Below are positions 8,095-16,758 of a stretch of 64,000 bases of DNA, piece after piece. The stretch lies in the NCBI GenBank assembly GCA_963793645.1, contig CAWCAW010000006.1, positions 1 through 64,000 on the forward strand, read 5' to 3'. The notes below the pieces were generated by a model. It saw nothing but the letters and a program-made list of their open reading frames with translations, did no database searches and was not told where the DNA came from. The position numbers were made by a program, and so were the translations under genes. This stretch comes from CAWCAW01 sp963793645 (GTDB lineage: Bacteria; Actinomycetota; Acidimicrobiia; Acidimicrobiales; UBA8190). The first letter of the stretch is position 1; each line of letters starts with the position of its first letter.

Positions 8095-9272
8095 CAGAAG
8101 TTCTTCGGCAACCCGAGCTTGCGCCTGGCGATGATGTTCCTCTGGATCTCCGACGCACCACCGCCGATGGTGTCGATGACCGTATAGCGGTACGTCGACT
8201 CGGAGCGGCCTGCCATGGGTGCGTCTTCGGTCTTGACCCGCAACTGCGAGCCGGCCCCGGCGATGTCCATAGCGGCGTCGGCGAGTCGCTTGGACAACTC
8301 GGTGGCATAGAGCTTGTACTCCGACGCTTCACAGGTCGGTGGGGCCCCGCCCAACGCCGCTTTGTGCACGAAGTTGAGCCCCAGCACGCGCGCCACCTCG
8401 GCTTGGGTGGCCAACTGGGCGATGCGCTGGCGCACCACGGGATCGTCTTTGAGGGCCTCACCGTCGCGTTGGGCTTCGCTGACGTACTGGCACAGCAATT
8501 CGAGGCGCTGGGCGATGGGCGAGAAGGTGAACAAGGTGAAGCGTTCGAGGTCGAGTGCTTCGGAGATGTACTGGAAGCCGTGGTTTAACTCGCCCACCAC
8601 GTAGTCGTCCGACACCCATACATCGTCGAAGTACACCTCGTTGGTGCGCTCGTCGCCCATCGTCCAGATGGCCTTGATGGTGATGCCGGGTTGGTCCAGC
8701 GGCACCAGGAACAACGTGATGCCCTGATGCTTTGACGACGGGTCGGTACGGGCCCCCACCCAGTACCACTCGGCGAAGTGCGCCGAGGTGGTCCATGTCT
8801 TTTGCCCGTTGAGCCGCCATCCATCGCCGTCGCGCGTGGCCTTGAGTTGCATGGAAGCGGCATCGGAGCCGGCGTTGGGCTCGGAGTAGCCCACGGCGAA
8901 CTCGACCTCGTTGCGCAAGATCTTCGGGAGGAACTCGGCCTTGAGCTTTTCCGATCCGTGGCTGATCACCGTCTTGCCGATGATGCCGACGCCTTTGCCG
9001 ATCTGAGGTCCGCCCCGACGAGCCAGCGCCTCATTGAGGAGGTACTCGTAGGTGCCCTCACCCTCTTGGCCGCCATAGGCCTTGGGCCACGTGATGCCCA
9101 GCCATCCCCGGCTGCCGAGCTCGGCCATGAAGGCGCGCCGCGGCGGCGTGTCGACGATCTGGGCCATGTTCTCCCGGGTGAGGTCGAAGATCTCGGGATC
9201 GTCGTGGTCGTCGAGGAATCGCTCGACCTCCTCGACGAAGGACAGTTGTTCCGGCGAGAACTCGAAGTCCAT
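8094..9272 (-). CDS. Acyl-CoA dehydrogenase (catalytic-size subunit)
   Basis: 392 residues with the full acyl-CoA dehydrogenase layout: an N-terminal helical domain, the FAD/substrate motif FAVGYSEPNAGSDAA, the NGQKTWTTSAHFAEW strand and a C-terminal helical domain with IGGGASEIQRNIIARRKLGLP. It oxidises acyl-CoA to trans-2-enoyl-CoA and passes electrons to electron-transfer flavoprotein. It resembles the larger subunits of actinobacterial heteromeric dehydrogenases, and a shorter dehydrogenase lies at the end of the same operon. It is the first gene of the minus-strand arm, and its start is 27 bases from the inverted repeat in the divergent promoter region. Confidence 0.9.
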   Translation of the reverse strand: MDFEFSPEQLSFVEEVERFLDDHDDPEIFDLTRENMAQIVDTPPRRAFMAELGSRGWLGITWPKAYGGQEGEGTYEYLLNEALARRGGPQIGKGVGIIGKTVISHGSEKLKAEFLPKILRNEVEFAVGYSEPNAGSDAASMQLKATRDGDGWRLNGQKTWTTSAHFAEWYWVGARTDPSSKHQGITLFLVPLDQPGITIKAIWTMGDERTNEVYFDDVWVSDDYVVGELNHGFQYISEALDLERFTLFTFSPIAQRLELLCQYVSEAQRDGEALKDDPVVRQRIAQLATQAEVARVLGLNFVHKAALGGAPPTCEASEYKLYATELSKRLADAAMDIAGAGSQLRVKTEDAPMAGRSESTYRYTVIDTIGGGASEIQRNIIARRKLGLPKNF

Positions 9273-9298
9273 GGCGTAGTCCTCCCGGCTCGGGCCAC

Positions 9299-9317
9299 AT
9301 CTGACTGTCCGTCAGAT
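9299..9317. promoter_or_regulatory. Perfect inverted repeat between divergent catabolic operons, probable operator
   Basis: ATCTGAC and GTCAGAT are exact inverted repeats separated by TGTCC (whole site ATCTGACTGTCCGTCAGAT). It lies in the 65-base gap between the divergent starts at 9272 and 9338, where one dimeric regulator could control both arms. TetR-family operators for lipid catabolism in actinobacteria have this shape. The regulator is not encoded next to it. Confidence 0.6.
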
Positions 9318-9337
9318 ATTAGCTACCATGGCACGCC

Positions 9338-10743
9338 ATGAGAGGTGTGATAAGCGCAGCCGGTTATGTCCCCTTTCGGCGCCTGCGCCGCTCGGCGGTG
9401 TCCGAGCTGCTCGGCACCGGGGGCGGCAAGGGATCTCGGTCGGTGGCCTCGCACGACGAGGACACCACCACCATGGGCCTGGAAGCCGCCCGTCTGGCCT
9501 TGGCCGCCGCTCCGGCGGCGGCCCCCGAAGCGTTGTGGTTCGCCACCGCTACCCCGGCCTATCTCGACAAGACCAACGCCAATGCCATTCACGCCGCCCT
9601 GCAGCTTCCCGGCGACATTCCCACCGTGGACTTCGGCGGGGCCCTGCGGTCGGGAATGGGCGCGCTGACTGCGGCGTTGCAGGGGGCGGGTACCACCTTG
9701 GTGGTCCTGGCCGACCAGCGTGACGGCATGCCGGGCGGGGCCGACGAGGCCTTTGGCGGCGACAGCGCGGCGGCGCTGCTCATCGGCGAGGACGGCCCCG
9801 GGGCACCGGTGATCGCCGAGGTTCTGAGCACCGCATCGGCCACCGACGAGTTCGTCGACCGCTGGCGCACTCCGGGCGAGACGCGCTCGAAGATGTGGGA
9901 GGAGCGCTTCGGCGAAACCCGCTACCTGCCGCTCGGCCAGGACGCCTGGGGCCGGGCCCTGAAGGCAGCCGGGATCGAAGCGTCGGACGTCAACCACTTG
10001 ATCGTCACCTCTATGCACGGGCGCGCCGCCAAGTCGCTGGCCACCAAGTTGGGCACGGCGCGCGAAGCGCTGACCGACGACCTGTCCTCCACGGTCGGTC
10101 AGAGCGGCTCCGCCCACCCGGGTCTGCTGCTGGCGTCGGTGCTGGAGAAGGCCAACCCGGGCGAGGTGATCGCCATGGTGCACCTGGCCGACGGCGCCGA
10201 TGTGATCGTGCTGCGCGCCACCGACGCCATCGCCCCGTGGGCACCGGCCAAAACAGTCGCCCACCAGGTAGAGGTGGGCGCCGAGCTCCCCTACGGGAAG
10301 TATCTGTCGTGGCGCAACATGCTCACGCCCGAGCCCCCGCGCCGTCCGGAGCCCCTGCGGGTGTCCTCGCCGGCCGCCTGGCGCGTCGAGGACTGGAAGT
10401 TCGCCTTCGTGGGCTCGCGCGACCGTTCCAGCGGGGCCGTCCACCTTCCCCCCGCTCGGGTATCGATGGCCGGCGGCGCCGTGGACGACATGGAGCCCAT
10501 CGCTCTGGCCACCACGCTGGGCACCATCGTGACCTTCACCGTCGACCGCATCGCCTACTCGCCGAGCCCCCCATCGTCTTTGCCGTGGTGGACTTCGACG
10601 ATGGCGGGCGTTTCCCGGTCGAGCTCACCGATGTCGACGCCGAGACGCTGGCCATCGGCGACCGCGTCGAGATGACGTTTCGCCGGCTCTACAGCGCCGA
10701 TGGCATCCACGACTACTTCTGGAAGGCGCGTCCCGTACGCTGA
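9338..10743 (+). CDS. HMG-CoA-synthase-like thiolase-fold protein fused to DUF35 OB domain (frameshifted)
   Basis: About 468 residues if one base is restored. Residues 1-330 are a thiolase-fold protein like bacterial HMG-CoA-synthase homologues (start MRGVISAAGYVPFRRL; GQSGSAHPG in the second half). The usual Cys of the family is not seen: that segment reads VDFGGALRSGMGAL. The rest is an OB-fold DUF35 module (FTVDRIAY, then FAVVDFDDGGRFPVELTDVD, ending YFWKARPVR). The frame breaks in a run of six C at 10567-10572; a seventh C joins the two parts without a gap. DUF35 proteins partner thiolases and hydratases in steroid side-chain breakdown, so this probably forms a complex with the next gene. 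Confidence 0.75.
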
Positions 10744-10804
10744 GGTTGTAAGTAGCAGTATCGGTAAAAGAACAGTCTCTCGAGAAGACAACAGGAGGTA
10801 GGAG

Positions 10805-11995
10805 ATGTCGTCCCACGGGATCAAGGACCGGGTGGCGATCGTCGGCATGGGGTGTACCCCCTTCGGCGAGCAGTGGGACAAGGACGTCGACGACCTCATC
10901 GTTGACGCCTCCATGGACGCCTTTGCCTCCGCGGGCGTGACCAAGGACGATGTCGACGCCTACTGGCTGGGCACGGCCACCTCGGGATCCAGCGGCATGG
11001 CCCTGGCCCGACCCCTGCAGATCTCCGGCAAGCCCGTCAGCCGGGTGGAGAACTTCTGTGCCACCGGGTCCGAGGCGCTGCGAGCCGCCTCCTACGCAGT
11101 GGCGTCGGGGGCCTACGACATGGCCATGGCGGTGGGCGCCGAAAAGGTGAAGGACTCCGGCTACCAAGGCCTGGCCTCGGCCAAGCCCGCCGGTGACGGC
11201 ACCGGGCGCACCCTGACGGCGGCCGCCATGTACTCCATGGTCGTCCCCGCCTACGCCAAGAAGTACGGGCTGGACGAGGACCAACTCATGGACGTGCTGG
11301 CCACCATCTCGTCCAAGAACCACGCCAACGGGGCCAAGAACCCTCGGGCGCAGTTCCGCAAGGAAGTCTCCAAGGAGACCATCGCCGCCGCGCCGCGCAT
11401 GGCCGGCCGCCTCGGGGTCTTCGACTGTGCTGGTGTCGCCGACGGCGGCGCCGCCGCCATCGTGGTGCGCAGCGAGGACGCCCATCGCTACACGGACAAG
11501 CCGCTGTACATCAAGGCGTTCGCGGTGGCCACCGGCAGCGGTTCGGGCCTTATCGACCCCGATTACGACTACACCCACTTTCCCGAGTGCGAGCTGGCCG
11601 GCAACGACGCCTACAACCAGGCCGGCATCACCGACCCCCGCCACGAACTGGCCATGGCCGAGGTCCACGACTGCTTCACCCCCACTGAGCTCGTGCTCAT
11701 GGAAGACCTGGGCTTCGCGGCGCGGGGCACGGCGTGGAAAGAGGTGCTGGCCGGCACCTACGACCTCCACGGCGACCTTCCCGTGAATCCCGATGGCGGG
11801 CTCAAGAGCTTCGGACACCCCATCGGTGCGTCGGGATTGCGCATGTTCTTCGAGTGCTGGTTGCAGCTGCGCAAGGAGGCACCGCCCGAGCGGCAGATCA
11901 CCAACGACCGCACCCTCGCCCTCATCCACAACCTGGGGGGCTATCCCGGCGAGATGGTGTCGCTCGTGGGCATCGTGGGCAGCCAGCTCGGCTGA
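10805..11995 (+). CDS. SCP2-type thiolase / acetyl-CoA acetyltransferase
   Basis: 396 residues of a thiolase. The nucleophilic Cys is C85 in VENFCATGSEALRAAS, and the C-terminal catalytic loop is SFGHPIGASG. The motif EVHDCFTPTELVLMEDLG is typical of SCP-x/Ltp-like thiolases, which act on branched or steroid-derived 3-keto acyl-CoA. AGGAGG lies a few bases before ATG 10805. It follows the HMG-like/DUF35 gene by 61 bases and probably uses its DUF35 domain as a partner, since many such thiolases depend on one. Active-site residues are intact. Confidence 0.88.
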   Translation: MSSHGIKDRVAIVGMGCTPFGEQWDKDVDDLIVDASMDAFASAGVTKDDVDAYWLGTATSGSSGMALARPLQISGKPVSRVENFCATGSEALRAASYAVASGAYDMAMAVGAEKVKDSGYQGLASAKPAGDGTGRTLTAAAMYSMVVPAYAKKYGLDEDQLMDVLATISSKNHANGAKNPRAQFRKEVSKETIAAAPRMAGRLGVFDCAGVADGGAAAIVVRSEDAHRYTDKPLYIKAFAVATGSGSGLIDPDYDYTHFPECELAGNDAYNQAGITDPRHELAMAEVHDCFTPTELVLMEDLGFAARGTAWKEVLAGTYDLHGDLPVNPDGGLKSFGHPIGASGLRMFFECWLQLRKEAPPERQITNDRTLALIHNLGGYPGEMVSLVGIVGSQLG

Positions 11996-12008
11996 GTTTC
12001 CCCGGCCG

Positions 12009-12950
12009 GTGTCGTTCCTCGACGAGCGAGCCGGACTGACCGGCAAGGTCGCTTTGGTGGCCGGAGGTGGTGGCGGGCTGGGGGCGGCGTCCGCCTTGGA
12101 CCTGGCCGCCGCCGGCTGCGCGTTGGCACTGTGCGACATCGATCCCGTGGCGCTGGCCGACACCTCGGCGCGGGCCCGCCACATCGGCGTCGACGTCATC
12201 GACGGCGTGCTCGATGTGCGCCACCCTGACGCCCTCGCCGAGTTCTTCGGGCGCGTCGAGGAGCATTTTGACCGGCTCGACGTACTGGTCAATGTGGTGG
12301 GTGGCACGTTTCGGGCCCCGTTCACCGATGTGAGGGCCAAGGGGCGTGACGCGCTGGTGCGAGCCAACTTCACGTGGGTCACCGACGCCATCGCCCTGGC
12401 CGCCTCCCGCATGAGGGCACTTGGAAACGGCGGCAGCATCATCACCATCACGTCGATCGAGGCCCATCGGGCCGCCCCCGGTTACGCCGTCTACGCGGCC
12501 ATGAAGGCGGCTGTCACCCACCTGACGCGCACACTGGCGGTGGAGTTCGGACCGGCCGGCATCAGGATCAACTGCGTCGCCCCCGACTTCGTCCCCACCG
12601 TCGGCATGGCGGGCATCGCCGGTCGAGCCGGATCAGCCGGACAGCGCGTCGCCGCGGCCGGCGACGGCTCTGACCCGGGCGACTTCCTCACCATCCCCTT
12701 GGGTCGCAAGGGCACCGCTCAGGACATCGGCGGCTCGGTGCTGTTCTTGGCCTCGGACCTGTCGTCGTACATCACCGGGTCGACGTTGCATCCCGACGGG
12801 GGGTCCCTGGCTGGTTCGGGGTGGATGTTGTGGCCCGACGACGGGTTCACGGCCCGACCTCCGGCATGGGTGCTCGACCGTCTCGAGCCGGTTGCCGGTG
12901 AGGGAGCCGGTGGCGAGACCGGCGCGGGCGACGACGGGGCCCTCACGTGA
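12009..12950 (+). CDS. SDR family oxidoreductase
   Basis: About 313 residues from GTG 12009, thirteen bases after the thiolase stop. The Rossmann motif AGGGGGLGAA, the catalytic Ser in TITSIEAH and the YAAMK Tyr-Lys pair make it a classical SDR, probably NAD-dependent because Asp follows beta-2 (LCDIDPVAL). In a beta-oxidation cluster the expected role is 3-hydroxyacyl-CoA or ring hydroxyl dehydrogenation. The last 60 residues (WMLWPDDGFTARPPAWVLDR onward) extend past the usual SDR end. The start is chosen because the residues upstream of it overlap the thiolase gene and are not SDR-like. Confidence 0.83.
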   Translation: MSFLDERAGLTGKVALVAGGGGGLGAASALDLAAAGCALALCDIDPVALADTSARARHIGVDVIDGVLDVRHPDALAEFFGRVEEHFDRLDVLVNVVGGTFRAPFTDVRAKGRDALVRANFTWVTDAIALAASRMRALGNGGSIITITSIEAHRAAPGYAVYAAMKAAVTHLTRTLAVEFGPAGIRINCVAPDFVPTVGMAGIAGRAGSAGQRVAAAGDGSDPGDFLTIPLGRKGTAQDIGGSVLFLASDLSSYITGSTLHPDGGSLAGSGWMLWPDDGFTARPPAWVLDRLEPVAGEGAGGETGAGDDGALT

Positions 12951-12957
12951 CGCCGCT

Positions 12958-13755
12958 GTGACCGAGGCCCTGTTCGTCCGCCACGACGACGCCTTGGTGC
13001 CCACCGAGCTGAGCCGGGGACCGTGGTCTCCCGATGCGCTGCACGGCGGGCCGGTGGCGGCCGTCGTGGCGCGCGCCGTAGAGAACCTCGATCCCGATCC
13101 GGCCATGCACGTCGCCCGGCTCACCGTGGAACTCCTACGCCCGGTTCCCCTGGCCCCGCTCGAGATCACGGCGACGGTGTTCCGGCCCGGTCGCAAGGTG
13201 CAGGTCGTCGATGTCACCATCACCGCCGCGGGTACGGCGGTGGCCGCGGCGCGCGCCGTGCGCATACGGAGCTTGCCCGACACTCCCGCCGACAGCCCTC
13301 TTCACGCCACCGCCTCGGTCGACACACCACCACCGGGGCCCGACACCGGCGCGCGGTCGAGCGCGTTCAACGAAGGTGGGATCGGTTTCGCCAACGGTGG
13401 CACCGACCTTCGCATCGTCGAGGGCACCGTCGGCTCCAGCGGTCCGGCCACGGTCTGGGTTCGCCTGGCCGTGCCCGTCGTGGACGGCGAGGTACCGACG
13501 CCGTTGCAACGGGCGGCGGCGGCCGCCGATTTCGGTAACGGGTTCAGCTCGGTACTCGACTTCCAGCGATTCATCTTCATCAACCCCGACCTCACTGTGT
13601 ACGTCACCCGTCCCGTGGTGGGCGAGTGGGTATGTGTGCAGTCGGTGACCACACTGGGTCCGCCCGGCACGGCCACCGCCGAGGCTCGTCTGTGGGACGA
13701 ATCGGGGCCCGTGGGCCGATCGTTGCAGAGCCTCTTCGTCGACCACCGCGCCTAG
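12958..13755 (+). CDS. TesB-like acyl-CoA thioesterase family protein
   Basis: About 265 residues from GTG 12958, eight bases after the SDR stop. The layout is a double hotdog: the first half has SPDALHGGPVAAVVARAVE and the second has FGNGFSSVLDFQRFIFINPDLTVYV, as in TesB/acyl-CoA thioesterase II-like proteins. These hydrolyse acyl-CoA to free acid and CoA, often to release stalled intermediates. It is the last gene of the plus-strand arm and converges on the GYD gene with 22 bases between stops. Chain-length preference cannot be read from sequence. Confidence 0.78.
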   Translation: MTEALFVRHDDALVPTELSRGPWSPDALHGGPVAAVVARAVENLDPDPAMHVARLTVELLRPVPLAPLEITATVFRPGRKVQVVDVTITAAGTAVAAARAVRIRSLPDTPADSPLHATASVDTPPPGPDTGARSSAFNEGGIGFANGGTDLRIVEGTVGSSGPATVWVRLAVPVVDGEVPTPLQRAAAAADFGNGFSSVLDFQRFIFINPDLTVYVTRPVVGEWVCVQSVTTLGPPGTATAEARLWDESGPVGRSLQSLFVDHRA

Positions 13756-13777
13756 CATTGGCCGTCGACAGCGGCGC

Positions 13778-14098
13778 TCAGGAAGAGGGCGGCTTGTAAC
13801 CGACGTCGCGTTTGGCCGCCGCGTCGACCTCTTTGGTCGATAGCAGCGGCACCGTTCTGGTGGTGGCGCCCCCGCCCGCGCTGACAGCAAGAGCCAAGGC
13901 GGCGGCCGCGGTGTTGTCGGGCAACTCCGCCAGGGCATACACGTCGGTGTCGCCGAAGGCGAAATAAAAGGACTCGAGAGAGCCACCCAGGCTTACGGCA
14001 GCTTCCTCGGCGGCCTTTTTGCGAGCCGAGCCGCCCTTGGCCTTGACCGCTTTAATGCCGTCAAGGGTGTAGGACACCTCGAGCAGGTACTTGGCCAT
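13778..14098 (-). CDS. GYD domain-containing protein
   Basis: 106 residues matching the small GYD family (start MAKYLLEVSYTLDGIKAVKA; core FYFAFGDTDVYALAELPDN). These are single-domain alpha/beta proteins of unknown function, widespread in actinobacteria and probably ferredoxin-fold dimers. GGAGGGGAAT precedes ATG 14098. The gene is alone on its strand and convergent with the thioesterase gene. Confidence 0.8.
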   Translation of the reverse strand: MAKYLLEVSYTLDGIKAVKAKGGSARKKAAEEAAVSLGGSLESFYFAFGDTDVYALAELPDNTAAAALALAVSAGGGATTRTVPLLSTKEVDAAAKRDVGYKPPSS

Positions 14099-14243
14099 AT
14101 TCCCCTCCTCCGTACACGCCGCACCACCCTAGGGTTCGCCATCGTTCGCCGCTCGGCCGAGGGGTTTTCCAGGCAACAGAGGGCCAAATCAGCAGGCTGC
14201 GTGGCTCGGGGGACTCAATATCTCGGCTGTTACGACCGATGAA

Positions 14244-15305
14244 ATGGGCGTGTCGACCGCCGAGGCCGTCTTGAACAACGTGGTCAGACGGACCGGACAG
14301 AGACGGACCTTCGTCCTGGGCGCCGTCGTGGCCGGCTTGATGACCCTCGTTTTTCTGGGCTGGATCGTCTTCACCATCGCCGGGGCACACGCCACGCTCG
14401 AGGTCGACGACATCGGGCAAGGAGTGGCTGCCTGGTGTGCCACCGCCGTGTGCGCCGTGGCGTCCCGGCGCGCCTCCAAAGGCCGGGCCACCTGGGCGCT
14501 TCTGGCCGTCTCCAGCTTCGCGTGGGGGGCGGGCGAGGTGGTGTGGTGCTACTACGCACTCGTCAAGAACGTGCCGGTCCCCTTTCCTTCGCTGGCCGAC
14601 GTCGGGTTCCTCACCGCGGTGCCCTTCGCTTTTGCGGCGTTGCTGCTGTTCCCCAGCGGCGAGCGCCGCGCCGCCGATCGCGTCCAGGGCCTGCTCGACG
14701 GGACCATCATCGCCACGTCGCTTCTTTTTGCCAGTTGGGCCACGATCCTCGGCCCTCTCTACCGTTCTCATCAAGGCGGGGTGTTCAAGCAGGTGATCTC
14801 CTTGGCATATCCGACGAGCGACGTGATCATGGTGTCGTTGGTGGTCATCTTGCTGGCCCGTACCAAACGGCGCGGCCGCGCCAGCCTGGGCCTCGTCATG
14901 GCGGGCGTGGTGGCCTTCGCCATCTCCGACAGCGCCTTCGCGTACCTCACCGAGGTGAACAGCTACAGCGGCGGCAGCTTTCTCGACACCGGTTGGGTGG
15001 CCGGGTACTTGCTGATGGGGCTGGGCGCCTGGTGGGCTATGACCTCGCCGCCGCACGAGGTCGAGCACGCCGGTGTGTCGACGATCTCACTCATGGCCCC
15101 CTACGTGCCGGTGCTCGCCGTGTTGGCGGTGACGTCCATCGAGTTGCTGCGGGGCAAGCACATCGAACCGGTCTCGTGGATCATGGTCTTTGCGTTGGCC
15201 GTCCTCGTCCTTGGTCGTGAGCTGCTGCGCCTGTGGGAGCAAGCCGCCGCCGCCCGTCTCTACGGCCGCCAGCCGGACCCCGAAGCCGTCTTGTTGGGCC
15301 GGTGA
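14244..15305 (+). CDS. Polytopic membrane protein resembling the sensor part of GGDEF/EAL proteins, without an output domain
   Basis: 353 residues with about nine hydrophobic segments. The segment order, the loop NVPVPFPSLADVGFLTAVPFAF and DVIMVSLVVILLART resemble membrane sensor modules that sit in front of GGDEF or EAL domains in actinobacteria. Here the protein ends soon after the last helix (ELLRLWEQAAAARLYGRQ), just where a signalling domain would normally begin. It could be a stand-alone sensor or a shortened gene. A 62-residue membrane protein follows at once. Function unknown. Confidence 0.55.
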   Translation: MGVSTAEAVLNNVVRRTGQRRTFVLGAVVAGLMTLVFLGWIVFTIAGAHATLEVDDIGQGVAAWCATAVCAVASRRASKGRATWALLAVSSFAWGAGEVVWCYYALVKNVPVPFPSLADVGFLTAVPFAFAALLLFPSGERRAADRVQGLLDGTIIATSLLFASWATILGPLYRSHQGGVFKQVISLAYPTSDVIMVSLVVILLARTKRRGRASLGLVMAGVVAFAISDSAFAYLTEVNSYSGGSFLDTGWVAGYLLMGLGAWWAMTSPPHEVEHAGVSTISLMAPYVPVLAVLAVTSIELLRGKHIEPVSWIMVFALAVLVLGRELLRLWEQAAAARLYGRQPDPEAVLLGR

Positions 15306-15307
15306 GC

Positions 15308-15499
15308 ATGAGCGCCAGCTATTCACGAGGACCGCAGGTGGTGCTGGTGTCCCCCCACGGGCACATGCCCAACCGGCGGGCGCCGGCCAACAACTCGGCT
15401 CGCCGCATTACCTCATGGATCATCCGCAGCATCATCTTGGCCACGACCGGCTTCGCCCTCCTCGACCTGTCGCTGCTGGTGTCGTCGGTCCACCACTAG
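15308..15499 (+). CDS. Small hypothetical single-pass membrane protein
   Basis: 63 residues beginning at ATG 15308, two bases after the stop of the membrane protein upstream. The N-terminal half is polar and basic, the C-terminal half is one hydrophobic helix (SIILATTGFALLDLSLLV). Its position suggests co-translation with the upstream gene. I do not recognise a family. Confidence 0.5.
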   Translation: MSASYSRGPQVVLVSPHGHMPNRRAPANNSARRITSWIIRSIILATTGFALLDLSLLVSSVHH

Positions 15500-15612
15500 G
15501 GATTAGCGCAAAAGGATCGACGCAGCCTCGTCGGCTCACATAACGTGGGCACATCGCCGCCACCGATGTCACCACCGACGAGGCCCAACTCGTTCGCTCT
15601 CATCTCGACGAG

Positions 15613-16758
15613 ATGCTGAGCGCCTATGACCCTGCCACCACCCCGGCGGTGGAGTTCCTGGGTGCCCGTTTCGACGCCGGCTTGGCGTGGGTCTCGTTCC
15701 CCGTCGGCCGCGGCGGGCTCGGGGTGGAACCTGACCTGCAAGGCATCGTGGAACGCACGATGGCCGACGTGCAGGCGCCCAGTGAAGCCGAGCGCAACGT
15801 CATCGGCTATGGCATGGCGGCGCCGACGATTCTGGTGCACGGCACCGATGAACAACAGACCCGGTATCTCCGACCGCTCTTCACGTGCGAAGAGATCTGG
15901 TGCCAGCTGTTCTCCGAACCGGGGGCGGGATCCGATGTGGCCGGGCTAGCCACTCGGGCCATCAGGGACGGCGACGAGTGGGTGGTCAACGGCCAGAAGG
16001 TGTGGACCACACTCGCCCACACGGCGAGCTTCGGATTGCTGCTGGCCCGTACTGACCCCGACGTGCCCAAGCATCGCGGCATGACCTACTTCATCGTCGA
16101 CATGCACGCGCCGGGCGTCGAGGTGCGCCCGTTGCGCCAGATGACCGGTGATGCCGAGTTCAACGAGGTGTTCTTCACCGACGTGCGCATCCCCGACACC
16201 GCTCGGCTCGACGCCGTAGGAGCCGGGTGGCGAGTCGCCATGACGACGTTGATGAACGAGCGCGTCGCCATCGGCAGCGGCGTGCCGGCCCGAGCGGCCG
16301 GACCCATCCACGAAGCCGTACGCATCTGGAAGGACAAAGCCGACAAGTCCCCCGCCGATCGCGACCGGTTGCTGCGACTGTGGGTGGATGTCGAGGTGGC
16401 CCGCATCACCAACATTCGAGCGCGCGCCCTGCGCAAGTCGGGTACCCCGGGTCCCGAGGGATCGGTGGGCAAGTTGAAGGCGGCCGAGCTCAACAAGGCC
16501 GTGTTCGAGCTGTGCGTCGACTTCATGGGCATGGAGGGGACCTTGTTCCCCAACCACTACGAGATGACACGCCCCGAAAAGCCCACCTTCGGGGGTGGCG
16601 GTGACCCTCGCCACGCCTTTTTGCGGTCACGGGCGAACTCGATCGAGGGCGGTACCTCCGAGATCATGCGCAACATCCTCGGAGAACGTGTGCTCGGGCT
16701 GCCGGGCGAGCCCCGGGGCGACAAGGATCTCCCGTGGTCCGAGGTACCACGCAGCTGA
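15613..16758 (+). CDS. Acyl-CoA dehydrogenase
   Basis: 381 residues. FAD and substrate motifs are clear (EIWCQLFSEPGAGSDVA, WVVNGQKVWTTLAH, and near the end SIEGGTSEIMRNILGERVLGLPGE). It is a close paralogue of the dehydrogenase at 25606. ATG 15613 is the first usable start, but the same frame reads like family sequence for about 20 codons before it (DVTTDEAQLVRSHLDE) back to a stop, with no normal start codon. The true start may therefore lie upstream of an indel near 15550-15565. It is followed, with a short overlap, by the ATL-hydrolase gene. Confidence 0.85.
   Translation: MLSAYDPATTPAVEFLGARFDAGLAWVSFPVGRGGLGVEPDLQGIVERTMADVQAPSEAERNVIGYGMAAPTILVHGTDEQQTRYLRPLFTCEEIWCQLFSEPGAGSDVAGLATRAIRDGDEWVVNGQKVWTTLAHTASFGLLLARTDPDVPKHRGMTYFIVDMHAPGVEVRPLRQMTGDAEFNEVFFTDVRIPDTARLDAVGAGWRVAMTTLMNERVAIGSGVPARAAGPIHEAVRIWKDKADKSPADRDRLLRLWVDVEVARITNIRARALRKSGTPGPEGSVGKLKAAELNKAVFELCVDFMGMEGTLFPNHYEMTRPEKPTFGGGGDPRHAFLRSRANSIEGGTSEIMRNILGERVLGLPGEPRGDKDLPWSEVPRS

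Noticed and set aside
10625..12451. A 608-residue minus-strand frame opposite the thiolase and SDR
   Set aside because: Gly/His/Val-rich shadow with no motifs; the plus strand holds thiolase and SDR active sites.
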